From positions 1,302,001 through 1,366,000 of the forward strand of contig NZ_CP032134.1 in NCBI RefSeq assembly GCF_002165375.2: a stretch of DNA of 64,000 bases. Reading direction: 5' to 3'. Under the pieces are notes generated by a model. That model saw only the letters and a list, made by a program, of their open reading frames with translations. It was not told where the DNA came from and made no database searches. A program made the position numbers and the translations under genes. Below, piece after piece: positions 8,225 through 16,702 of the stretch; position 1 is the stretch's first letter; every line of letters starts with the position of its first letter. The DNA is from Acinetobacter chinensis (GTDB taxonomy: Bacteria; Pseudomonadota; Gammaproteobacteria; Pseudomonadales; Moraxellaceae).

Positions 8225-9640
8225 TTAATCTTTTAAAGATGCGTTATAGAAAGCCTGTTTATTGCGATACATAATTGCATCAGCTCTTTTGAGTAATTCC
8301 TCTATGCTTTCATCCTGTTGTGTAGTTGCATAACCCATCGCAACATGAATTGGAAAATCAGGATGTTTGATCTGGTCAATTTCAAGTTCACAGCGAATCC
8401 GATCTAATAATCGAATGATTTGAGTCTGTTTCGCTTTGGGCATCAGAATGACAAATTCATCACCGCCCAGTCGTGAAGCTGAAAAAGTTGTCTGTGTAAG
8501 TGATGTTTTTAAAATTTTACCAAACCGTCTTAATATCTGATCGCCCTGGTCATGCCCATAGACATCATTAATTTCTTTTAAGCCATTAATGTCTAAAAAT
8601 ATACAGGAAACAGGATGATCCTTTTTCGCCTGAATATTAATGACTTCATCATTAAAAAAAGTACGATTATAGAGTTGGGTCAAATGATCATGTTTACTGA
8701 CATGAAGTAAATGATTTTCTAATTTTTTACGTTCTGAGAAATCTGTAAAGGCGATCTGCACTGTATCCCAGTTATGGTGAGAATGAGGAAAGATCACCAG
8801 TTGCTCGCGTATATTGAGAATATCACCGTCAAGGGTTTGATATTCACACTCACGAGTTTGCTGGTGTTCACCATTCCAGAGTGCCAGTAATTGGGTATGG
8901 AAATTCTGCTGACTTGATTCACGTAAAATCTGCCATAAATTTTGCAGGAAACTTTGCTTACTGTCGGCTTTAAACAGTTCTAAAAGTGCCTGATTTACAC
9001 CAATATTCTGAACACTTTCAAAGCACATTCTGACAAAGTCAGGATGTCGGATCATATAATTGTCTAAATCATTGATTCCTTGTTGCTTTAAACGATCAAA
9101 TATCAGTTTGATCTGACTGTAATCTCTGACCCACAATGCTGTAGGGGAGTGTAAAAATAAGGACTCCGCAAATCTACGGGCATTCTGATAATCGGAAATA
9201 TTTTCAGTCGTGAGTAACAGACGTTCCCAGTCATCTTCATGTCCAGGCATAAAACTGGCTTTAAGCTGAATATCAATTTGTTTGCCTTTGCAAGTGTAAT
9301 TGACTGAAGGGCAAATGTACTGGGTTTTTCGGTTCCATAAGGCAATAAAAAAATTAACTTTTTCTATACTGACTTTTTCTGCATGTAAGCTTGCAAAGCT
9401 TTGTAATATTTCATTTAAATCTGAAGCTTCATACAGATCAAGGGTACTTTGATTGATCTGTATGGTCTGGATTGCCATTAAACAGGGCTGTAAGCGTTCG
9501 GGGTCTTCAAGCAGATATTGCTCCAGGTCTTCAATGCCTTCATCTGTCCATTGCTGAAAGATTTTTTTGACAGCACTGAAGTCCTGAATCCACATCGCCA
9601 TGGGAGATAGGTGAAAAATGGATAAATCGACTTCCTCCAT
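8225..9640 (-). CDS. Diguanylate cyclase with duplicated N-terminal sensor domain
   Basis: A 471-residue cytoplasmic protein. The C-terminal third is a GGDEF domain with an intact RLGGDEFVIL signature (GGDEF at 392-396), so c-di-GMP synthesis from two GTP is expected. The RxxD inhibitory site normally five residues ahead is absent. Residues about 9-150 and 162-308 are two copies of one ~145-residue PAS-like module. Both start with SP-[MT]-A-[ML]-W-[IV]-[QR]-D and both carry an ALWN strand late in the domain. No membrane segment is present. I chose ATG 9640 because AGAAGGAAG lies 7 nt upstream; the longer GTG start at 9658 covers that site. It follows the macro-like gene on the same strand by 71 nt. 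Confidence 0.93.
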   Translation of the reverse strand: MEEVDLSIFHLSPMAMWIQDFSAVKKIFQQWTDEGIEDLEQYLLEDPERLQPCLMAIQTIQINQSTLDLYEASDLNEILQSFASLHAEKVSIEKVNFFIALWNRKTQYICPSVNYTCKGKQIDIQLKASFMPGHEDDWERLLLTTENISDYQNARRFAESLFLHSPTALWVRDYSQIKLIFDRLKQQGINDLDNYMIRHPDFVRMCFESVQNIGVNQALLELFKADSKQSFLQNLWQILRESSQQNFHTQLLALWNGEHQQTRECEYQTLDGDILNIREQLVIFPHSHHNWDTVQIAFTDFSERKKLENHLLHVSKHDHLTQLYNRTFFNDEVINIQAKKDHPVSCIFLDINGLKEINDVYGHDQGDQILRRFGKILKTSLTQTTFSASRLGGDEFVILMPKAKQTQIIRLLDRIRCELEIDQIKHPDFPIHVAMGYATTQQDESIEELLKRADAIMYRNKQAFYNASLKD

Positions 9641-9711
9641 AATATTCTTCCTTCTCACCAGTATTGTTTATTGTTAAAACTGCTTTGTTCAAACCGTTTT
9701 ATCAGTATCAG

Positions 9712-10494
9712 TTATTTTTTTGCACGATGTGCAGCTTTTGGTGGCATCACTTCTTTTTGAGCATTCCACGTTTCTATAAAATCATGCTCGTTGATATTAT
9801 ACAACTCTAAAATTGCTAAAATCACACCACCTAAAGTCTTGGTTTCATCACTCTGAATGTCATCTGTTAAAACATTTTTGCTTTTGAGTGTATTTAAAAT
9901 ATCGCTGATTTCGTAACTGCGATCCCGACCATTACTGTCCGTTGGATACATCGGGATATTGATCACAATCGTTGCAAGGGTTTTTTCTGCATCGCTTAAA
10001 TCTAAAGTCTGAATTTTTTCTTCGACATCTGCATGAAAGATCACTTCATTGCTGAGAATACTTTGCAGAAATTTCTGAGTCAGTTTCGGTAAGGTTTTTT
10101 CCACGAATGGACGAAAGGAAACAGGGAAGATTACGTTACGTGAAATTCCTTTAAACATTGGAGCGATTTCTTCAACTTTGTAGCCTGCAACACCACAACC
10201 AACTGAAGTAATGAAATACTTCATTTTGAGATGGTTTCTGGTATAGATTTTAAAATCATCAATATAATGCTGAATTTGCGAAAGCGGCATCTGCTGAAGA
10301 TGTTCATTCATGGTTGGAATGGCAAAGCTTTGTCCTGCCCAGCCCCGTCCGACACCTTTGGTCGCACCAAAGTGTAACAGTGCTGTTTTTGCAGCCCCCC
10401 CCTGGTGAGTACCCGCCATATTGCTTCCAAAGACAAAGACTGTATCTTCAGGTAAATCTTTGATTATGCTTTCATCATGATATTGATAAGTCAT
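9712..10494 (-). CDS. Macro-domain-like protein of the VFVFGSN family
   Basis: A 260-residue cytoplasmic protein. The N-terminal ~140 residues carry VFVFGSNMAGTHQGGAAKTA (about 19-38), a GVGRGWAGQSFAIPT segment (about 47-61) and SVGCGVAGYKVEEIAPMF (about 97-114). These are the glycine-rich loops of a family common in phages and bacterial accessory regions. I regard it as macro-domain-related from the G-N-x-A-G-x-x-G-G-A-A pattern; no catalytic assignment is possible by eye. The C-terminal ~110 residues look helical and are not recognised. The end is basic (PPKAAHRAKK). Transcription would run on towards the diguanylate cyclase gene 71 nt downstream. Confidence 0.7.
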   Translation of the reverse strand: MTYQYHDESIIKDLPEDTVFVFGSNMAGTHQGGAAKTALLHFGATKGVGRGWAGQSFAIPTMNEHLQQMPLSQIQHYIDDFKIYTRNHLKMKYFITSVGCGVAGYKVEEIAPMFKGISRNVIFPVSFRPFVEKTLPKLTQKFLQSILSNEVIFHADVEEKIQTLDLSDAEKTLATIVINIPMYPTDSNGRDRSYEISDILNTLKSKNVLTDDIQSDETKTLGGVILAILELYNINEHDFIETWNAQKEVMPPKAAHRAKK

Positions 10495-10669
10495 GTTTTC
10501 AATCTTTTAGCCGGCTTGTTTCAATGTTGCTATCGAAATAAAAAAGGGTCAAGGGTATTTGTTGAATATTGTGTAAAAAGCCCCATTAAAAAACAGTGTA
10601 AACCGTAGTTTGCGTGACATTCTGTTAAACTATCCTGTGCTTCTTAGCCTGGTCAAAGAGTGAATTATT

Positions 10670-12691
10670 GTGAGTGAAAACCAACCTTTTGAACTTGTGA
10701 CAAATTATCAACCCGCAGGGGATCAGCCACAGGCGATTGCAAAACTGGTTGATGGGGTAAACAGAGGTTTACACGATCAATTGTTATTGGGTGTGACAGG
10801 ATCCGGTAAGACTTACACCATGGCAAATGTCATTGCGCAAACACAGCGACCAACCATTATCATGGCGCATAATAAAACCCTGGCAGCTCAGCTTTATGGT
10901 GAATTTAAAGCATTTTTTCCAAATAACGCTGTTGAATATTTTGTCAGTTATTATGACTATTATCAGCCTGAAGCCTACGTGCCATCTTCAGATACATTTA
11001 TCGAAAAAGATTCAGCCATTAATGATCATATAGACCAGATGCGTCTTTCAGCGACCCGGTCACTGCTGGAACGACGGGATGCCATTATTGTCGCATCGGT
11101 TTCAGCCATTTATGGTCTGGGCGATCCGAATGCTTATATGAGCATGCTGCTGCATGTGGTTCAAGGAGACAGAATCAACCGTGATGATCTGATCCGTCGG
11201 CTTGTGGAAATGCAGTACACACGGAATGAACTGGAATTTTTGCGGGGTACTTATCGAATCCGTGGAGAAATACTGGATGTTTTTCCTGCTGAATCTGACC
11301 AGTATGCCATCAGGATTGAACTGTTTGATGATGAAGTGGATTCGATCCGCTGGTTTGATCCTTTAACCGGTAAACTGGTACGTAAAGTGCCAAGAGTGAC
11401 GATTTATCCTAAAAGTCACTATGTCACGCCCAAAGATAATCTTGAACGGGCAATAGGCACAATTAAAGAAGAACTGAAAGAGCGTCAGGTATTTTTTAAA
11501 GAACATGACAAACTGATTGAATTGCAGCGTATTGAACAGCGAACCCGCTATGATCTGGAAATGATGCAACAGTTGGGTTATACCAACGGGATTGAAAACT
11601 ATTCAAGACATCTGTCTGGACGACCGGCTGGTGAAGCACCGCCAACGCTGTTTGACTATATTCCTGATGATGCTTTACTGATAATTGATGAATCGCATGT
11701 GACGGTTCCTCAGATTGGTGCTATGTATAAAGGTGACCGTTCACGTAAAGAAAACTTAGTCAATTATGGATTCCGTCTGCCCAGTGCTCTGGATAACCGT
11801 CCAATGAAATTTGAAGAATGGGAGCGGATTGTACCGTCAACGATTTATGTCAGTGCAACGCCTGCCCTTTATGAACTGGAAAAGTCCGAGCAGGTCGCAG
11901 AGCAGGTGGTACGTCCAACAGGTCTGGTTGATCCTGTTATTGAAATTCGCCCGGTACTTACTCAGGTCGATGACGTACTTTCAGAAATTAATATCCGTAA
12001 AGAACTGGATGAACGTGTACTGGTTACAACTTTAACCAAACGTATGGCTGAAGATTTGACCTCGTATTTAAAGGAATACGGTGTAAAAGTAGCTTATTTA
12101 CATTCAGATATTGATACTGTTGAACGTGTCAAAATTATTCATGAACTTCGGACAGGTGTGCATGATGTGCTGGTTGGCATTAACCTGTTAAGAGAAGGTC
12201 TGGATATGCCTGAAGTATCCCTGGTTGCTATTCTGGATGCAGATAAAGAGGGGTTTTTACGTTCGGAACGCTCACTGATTCAGACCATTGGTCGTGCCGC
12301 ACGTCATGTGAAAGGTAAAGCGATTCTGTATGCAGATCGTGTGACGGATTCGATGCAGAAAGCAATTGATGAAACTGACCGTCGCAGAGCGAAACAGATT
12401 CAGTTCAACGAAGAGCATGGCATCATTCCACGCAGTGCAAAACGGCAGGCTATTAAGGAAATTGATACGGGCGAAGTGTTGACTGATGAACAGATCGAAG
12501 TTGGGGCTTTAGAGCAGAACAATGTGCTCACTGCAGATGAACGACACTTGCTTTCAGATCCTAAACTGCTTGCGAAGCATATTGCAAAACTTGAAAAAGA
12601 TATGCTTAAAGCATCCAGAGAGCTGCAGTTTGAACAGGCAGCTCAACTCAGGGATGAAATTGTCCGCCTGAAAGCACAGATGCTGCAATAA
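10670..12691 (+). CDS. uvrB: Excinuclease ABC subunit B
   Basis: UvrB (673 aa, normal length) is the damage-verifying helicase-like subunit of nucleotide excision repair; it receives damage from UvrA and recruits UvrC. Visible are Walker [10 protein letters not shown] near residue 40-48, the [10 protein letters not shown] beta-hairpin region near residue 96, DESH near residue 341, helicase motifs [13 protein letters not shown] and QTIGRAARH, and the C-terminal UVR motif ([14 protein letters not shown]) that contacts UvrC. The start is GTG 10670. It is monocistronic as far as I can see. I found no obvious LexA-like box. Confidence 0.98.
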   Translation: MSENQPFELVTNYQPAGDQPQAIAKLVDGVNRGLHDQLLLGVTGSGKTYTMANVIAQTQRPTIIMAHNKTLAAQLYGEFKAFFPNNAVEYFVSYYDYYQPEAYVPSSDTFIEKDSAINDHIDQMRLSATRSLLERRDAIIVASVSAIYGLGDPNAYMSMLLHVVQGDRINRDDLIRRLVEMQYTRNELEFLRGTYRIRGEILDVFPAESDQYAIRIELFDDEVDSIRWFDPLTGKLVRKVPRVTIYPKSHYVTPKDNLERAIGTIKEELKERQVFFKEHDKLIELQRIEQRTRYDLEMMQQLGYTNGIENYSRHLSGRPAGEAPPTLFDYIPDDALLIIDESHVTVPQIGAMYKGDRSRKENLVNYGFRLPSALDNRPMKFEEWERIVPSTIYVSATPALYELEKSEQVAEQVVRPTGLVDPVIEIRPVLTQVDDVLSEINIRKELDERVLVTTLTKRMAEDLTSYLKEYGVKVAYLHSDIDTVERVKIIHELRTGVHDVLVGINLLREGLDMPEVSLVAILDADKEGFLRSERSLIQTIGRAARHVKGKAILYADRVTDSMQKAIDETDRRRAKQIQFNEEHGIIPRSAKRQAIKEIDTGEVLTDEQIEVGALEQNNVLTADERHLLSDPKLLAKHIAKLEKDMLKASRELQFEQAAQLRDEIVRLKAQMLQ

Positions 12692-12802
12692 TTTTCAGAT
12701 TGTCAGACATCTTACATAACAATACAGTATGAGGAAAAAATAATCGTTATTTTAATGATAGTTACATCAGTTTAAATAAGCTGGGATCAGACAGGTAATA
12801 TC

Positions 12803-13411
12803 ATGATAACGAAAAATATTCCTCGTGCAGGTTATACATTGGCAAAAATTGCGGTTGGTGGCGTGCTGCTAGCGGGGCTTGGAATAGCTGCAGTGAGTTA
12901 TGCACAGTCCAGACCTTTAACAACCGTGGATAAAATTGAAATAGACCGCTATTTAGGGGTGTGGTATGAAATTGCCCGTAAACCCATGTATTTTCAGAAA
13001 CAGTGTGACCGTCATGTCACGGCAACCTATACCTTAAACGAAAATGGTAATGTGGATGTGCTGAATCGTTGTCTGAGTGAGGATGGCACAGTCAACCAGG
13101 TCAAAGGTGAAGCTTTTATTCAGAATGCACCGTTTAACAGTAAGCTAAAAGTCAGCTTTCTGCCCGAAGTGGTTCGCTGGTTGCCGGTTGCCAGAGGGGA
13201 TTACTGGATTCTGAAGATTGATGATGATTATCAGACTGTACTGGTGGGAGAGCCTAAGCGTAAATACATGTGGGTGCTGTCCAGAACACCGGATCTGAAT
13301 GAAGCCAGGCTCAACGAATACCTGCAGTATGCTCAGTCGCTGGGTTATAACATCAAAGATCTGATCAGGACAAAACAGTCACTGAAACTGTTGAAGGAAA
13401 CAGAGCAGTAG
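12803..13411 (+). CDS. blc: Bacterial lipocalin (Blc type)
   Basis: A 202-residue lipocalin, a beta-barrel that binds hydrophobic ligands such as lysophospholipids or fatty acids. The signature YLGVWYEIARKPM (about residues 50-62) holds the invariant G-x-W, followed by the QKQCDRHVTATYT strand and the late RTPDLNE segment. The N-terminus has a basic start and a hydrophobic segment (about 15-35) ending AQS, so export is likely. No lipobox cysteine is visible, unlike E. coli Blc, so it may be a periplasmic or membrane-tethered form. It stands alone. Confidence 0.9.
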   Translation: MITKNIPRAGYTLAKIAVGGVLLAGLGIAAVSYAQSRPLTTVDKIEIDRYLGVWYEIARKPMYFQKQCDRHVTATYTLNENGNVDVLNRCLSEDGTVNQVKGEAFIQNAPFNSKLKVSFLPEVVRWLPVARGDYWILKIDDDYQTVLVGEPKRKYMWVLSRTPDLNEARLNEYLQYAQSLGYNIKDLIRTKQSLKLLKETEQ

Positions 13412-13537
13412 TTTTAATAATTGATTGATTTATATTCAGGTGCTTTTATTGCCTGGAATATAATTTAAATTGAATATTCATGTTTTAGTTGCTTTAAAGC
13501 CATTATACTGATCTGCCCCATATCTCAGGAGTCAAAG

Positions 13538-14467
13538 ATGTATAAAGGCGTAGCGCTGTCTGTATTGGCATCTGTAACTTTTGGGATTCTGTATTTTTTT
13601 ACAACGTACCTGAAACCGATGGACAGTGAGCAGACCTTTGCCTGGCGAATGTTTGCAACAATTCCTTTTCTGACCCTGTTTATGTGGTGGTCAGGCGATC
13701 TTAAAAATATCCAGTCCATTTTCAGGCGGATACTGGATCAGCCGGTCTTTTTAATCTGGTTGCTTTTCAGCTCGTTGCTTTGTACGACTCAGTTGTGGCT
13801 TTTTTTATGGGGTCCCATCAATGGACGGGGGCTTCAGGTATCTTTGGGCTATTTTTTATTGCCCTTAGTTATGGTGCTGGTCGGTTGCCTGGTTTACAAA
13901 GAAAAACTGTCCAGATGGCAGCTTGCGGCTGTGGTTTTTGCAGTGCTTGGCGTTGCGCATGAAATATGGCGTATTGGCAGTATTGCCTGGGAAACGGTTT
14001 ATGTGGCTTTGGCATATCCTTTGTATTTCTTTTTAAGACGTTATTTTAAAACAGATCATTTAGGTGGTTTCTGGTGGGATCTGTTTCTGATTCTGCCCGT
14101 AGCGGTCTATCTTGGGTTCAGCCTGAGTGATTCAACCGGACTGATTGCTGCCTTTCCACATCTGATCTGGGCAATTATTGTGCTTGGTTTCTTAAGTGCG
14201 CTGGGACTGGGAAGTTATATCCTCGCCAGTCGTTATCTGCCATTTGTCATTTTTGGATTGTTGAGTTATCTGGAACCTGTGTTACTTGCACTGGCTTCAA
14301 TCGTTCTGGGTGAGCGGGTGGAAGCAGGTGAGTGGCTGACGTATATTCCAATCTGGTTTGCTGTTTTACTGCTGGTTATTGAGGGTGTTCTGCACATTTT
14401 CAGGCAAAGACAGAAATCACAGGAACTGGAATGCAAAGCGGTTAAGTATCTGGATAAACAGAACTGA
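13538..14467 (+). CDS. rarD: RarD-like EamA-family transporter
   Basis: A 309-residue inner-membrane protein with about ten transmembrane helices and the RarD signature of the first repeat: KGVALSVLASVTFGILYFFT, then DSEQTFAWR and WPRNG-like WGPINGRGLQVSLGYF. RarD proteins were named after a predicted chloramphenicol-sensitivity phenotype; the true substrate is not established. Start ATG 13538 follows a good CAGGAG site. It stands alone. The tail beyond residue 290 is polar. Confidence 0.87.
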   Translation: MYKGVALSVLASVTFGILYFFTTYLKPMDSEQTFAWRMFATIPFLTLFMWWSGDLKNIQSIFRRILDQPVFLIWLLFSSLLCTTQLWLFLWGPINGRGLQVSLGYFLLPLVMVLVGCLVYKEKLSRWQLAAVVFAVLGVAHEIWRIGSIAWETVYVALAYPLYFFLRRYFKTDHLGGFWWDLFLILPVAVYLGFSLSDSTGLIAAFPHLIWAIIVLGFLSALGLGSYILASRYLPFVIFGLLSYLEPVLLALASIVLGERVEAGEWLTYIPIWFAVLLLVIEGVLHIFRQRQKSQELECKAVKYLDKQN

Positions 14468-14698
14468 ACAGTAAATGAAAAGTCATAAATAAATTAAGGG
14501 TTTAGCTGAAATACCTTGTGTCGTCAGGAAAATGCATTCTGTCGTAAAAATAAAGCAAAAAGCCATTCATTGTGCTATTTGATTGGATAGAAGAATCTGT
14601 GTTTTATTGCTTATTGAAAATAAGCAATTGATTCACTAACATGATGAATATATTTAAAAAAGATAATCTAAAAATAATTCAGCCGGGGATAAATTAAT

Positions 14699-16459
14699 AT
14701 GCAGCCAGCAATGATCCCATTTCATATCCGGGAAAAATTATTACAACTTGAGCCAGGTTTTGAACCTGGCTGGCAAAGTGTGCTTGAAAGTGTTTTTTCA
14801 GAACAGGATTCAGCCATTCAGGATATGCTGAATCAGCAGTTTTTAAAGGCTAAGGAAATTGTCTGGGACAGGGAAGACAACAGTTTCAGTTACAGTTTTA
14901 CGACTGCCTTAAATATTCTTAAACATTGTGTCAATAATACAGAGTTACAATTGCTCGCGGATCAGCTGAACCAGGATCTTGAGGCAATGAAACTCAGTTC
15001 AGATGCTATGGCAGTTGCATCGTGTCTGGAACAGGGCGTTGCAGCAATCAGACAATTGCAGATGAAGGAAGATCAGTCAGGATGGCGGGAAAAAAACCTG
15101 TTGCTGAAAACATACCTGATTCAGGCAGCACAGATTGTTCTTGCCATGACAATAGTACCACCTACAGGTCTGAGAGAGCTGACCGAAGATCAGATCAGGC
15201 ATTTTATTGTTGATGTTTTTCTGCGCTACCAGCTGCCGGTACCCTCTATAAAACCACAGTTCAAAGAAATTCAGGAGCTGAAAAAGCACCCTTTTTTCCG
15301 TTATTCCCTGAACAGAAAACAGGAGCTGAAACCTGTAGAACTGATCAGATCCGCCGACTATATTTTTGTCATTGCACCGAGTACCGATATTGAACAGAAC
15401 CCTTATTCAATCAGCCGTTTTCTCAGGGAAACAGACAGAACAAAAGGTATGGAATGTTGTGTACTTGTGCTGGATCTCGAAAAATCACTTGAAAATGATT
15501 ATATGGAGAGATTTCAGTCATTATTGCAGATGATCCCAGAAAGTGTTGCAAAACTGAGCCCGAAAGCTTTTGAGCAGATTCAGCAGATGAATGAAATATG
15601 CGAACAGACCATTTTTCCTTTACTGACTGAGTCGGTACATCTGGAAGAAAAAAGTTCGGATGTTTTCGTACAGCAGCATCTGAAAGAGCTGGAAAACACT
15701 TTGACTGAAAAATTGCTGATTCCACTGGCAGATCAGCTGAAAGAAAATATATTTTCTGCTGAAGAATCAGCCGTGCTTTACTGGAATCTGAACCGCCTGT
15801 TTACAGAAATGTATGCTTATTATCGGGTGTTCTGTGCCCAGCCTGCTTTAAAGTCCAGTCAGGGAATAAAAGCATTTGAATATAAGTTTGTCTCATTGGT
15901 GCGTTTACTGCAAAAGCGCCGTGCGCAGATTTTTTCTGTTGCGACTGCATCTGAATGGCAGAATGCTCACAGCGAATCAACCGGACCTGTTCAGGGCATG
16001 ATTCAGATCATGAATATCTGCTTGCCAGAATACAGAGAACTGAAAATCCGCCTGAATAAATTGCGGAGAGAGCTTTCAGAAGCTAGAAATTCTCTGTTTA
16101 AAAGAATGATTAAAAGCGACCAGTATGAAAAAGATATACAGCAGATCAGTGAGGAAATGCAGTTACTGAAAAGGCAGATATTCACCGACATACGTCGGTT
16201 GCTTGAAGCCACACGACGTAACATGATTCATCTGGAAACAGAGAGTATGCTGAGCTTTACTGAAACTGCGCGTCATTTTGCATTTCCATGTGGGGAGAAT
16301 GGGCTGAGTCGTTTGCCGGTTGTGATTAAACTGCCTGAATCTTTCCTGGATTTTGATGTAGAAGTCTTCAATGCAAAATTTAATTATGAACTGAATTTTT
16401 CTGAAGGCTCAAAGGTTGAAAAAGAAATACAGAATCAGTCAGACAGCATGATGTCCTGA
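14699..16459 (+). CDS. Hypothetical protein, 586 aa, orphan
   Basis: I recognise no domain. The product is large and soluble, with no signal peptide or convincing membrane segment. Most of it looks alpha-helical (many L, E, Q, K). A central part near residue 215-260 (SADYIFVIAPSTD ... CCVLVLDL) alternates hydrophobic strands and loops like a small alpha/beta fold. Residues about 445-510 are strongly charged with heptad-like leucines and are a probable coiled coil. Start ATG 14699 has a GGGGAT site about 8 nt upstream. A perfect 9-bp inverted repeat lies inside codons 18-25. The gene is alone and flanked by long gaps, which fits a lineage-specific or acquired gene. No function is claimed. Confidence 0.75.
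   Translation: MQPAMIPFHIREKLLQLEPGFEPGWQSVLESVFSEQDSAIQDMLNQQFLKAKEIVWDREDNSFSYSFTTALNILKHCVNNTELQLLADQLNQDLEAMKLSSDAMAVASCLEQGVAAIRQLQMKEDQSGWREKNLLLKTYLIQAAQIVLAMTIVPPTGLRELTEDQIRHFIVDVFLRYQLPVPSIKPQFKEIQELKKHPFFRYSLNRKQELKPVELIRSADYIFVIAPSTDIEQNPYSISRFLRETDRTKGMECCVLVLDLEKSLENDYMERFQSLLQMIPESVAKLSPKAFEQIQQMNEICEQTIFPLLTESVHLEEKSSDVFVQQHLKELENTLTEKLLIPLADQLKENIFSAEESAVLYWNLNRLFTEMYAYYRVFCAQPALKSSQGIKAFEYKFVSLVRLLQKRRAQIFSVATASEWQNAHSESTGPVQGMIQIMNICLPEYRELKIRLNKLRRELSEARNSLFKRMIKSDQYEKDIQQISEEMQLLKRQIFTDIRRLLEATRRNMIHLETESMLSFTETARHFAFPCGENGLSRLPVVIKLPESFLDFDVEVFNAKFNYELNFSEGSKVEKEIQNQSDSMMS
14751..14771 (+). repeat. Perfect inverted repeat inside the start region of the 586-aa gene
   Basis: AGCCAGGTT and AACCTGGCT (9 bp each, 3-nt loop) lie 50 nt after the start codon. 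They encode an EPGFEPGW peptide, which accounts for a partly repetitive sequence. There is no T run, so it is not a terminator. An mRNA hairpin there could slow early translation. Confidence 0.6.
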
Positions 16460-16620
16460 TAGATTCCTGGTTCTGTTGGATCAGATTTTTTTTGATGACA
16501 TGGAAGTATGAAAAAAACAGTAAAATGATTGGTATATGAAAATCATAAAAATAATTACAAGTATTTTTAAAATTTATAGTGAATATATGGGAAAATAAGC
16601 ACCGCTTGAACAGCTTTTGA

Positions 16621-16649
16621 TTCAAACTTTTCGATAATTCCATTACAAT
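16621..16649 (+). promoter_or_regulatory. Probable promoter of gap
   Basis: TTCAAA (16621-16626) and TACAAT (16644-16649) are spaced by 17 nt, about 55 nt before the GTG start of gap. This is a reasonable but not perfect sigma-70 promoter. Confidence 0.45.
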
Positions 16650-16702
16650 TGTCGGGTTTTGAATTTTATGCCTAGATTTACAATTAATTAGAGGACGTTT
16701 CT

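Noticed and set aside
13430..13461. Imperfect hairpin after the lipocalin gene (TATATTCAGG with a bulged partner)
   Set aside because: No T run follows and the stem has a bulge; I would not call it a terminator.
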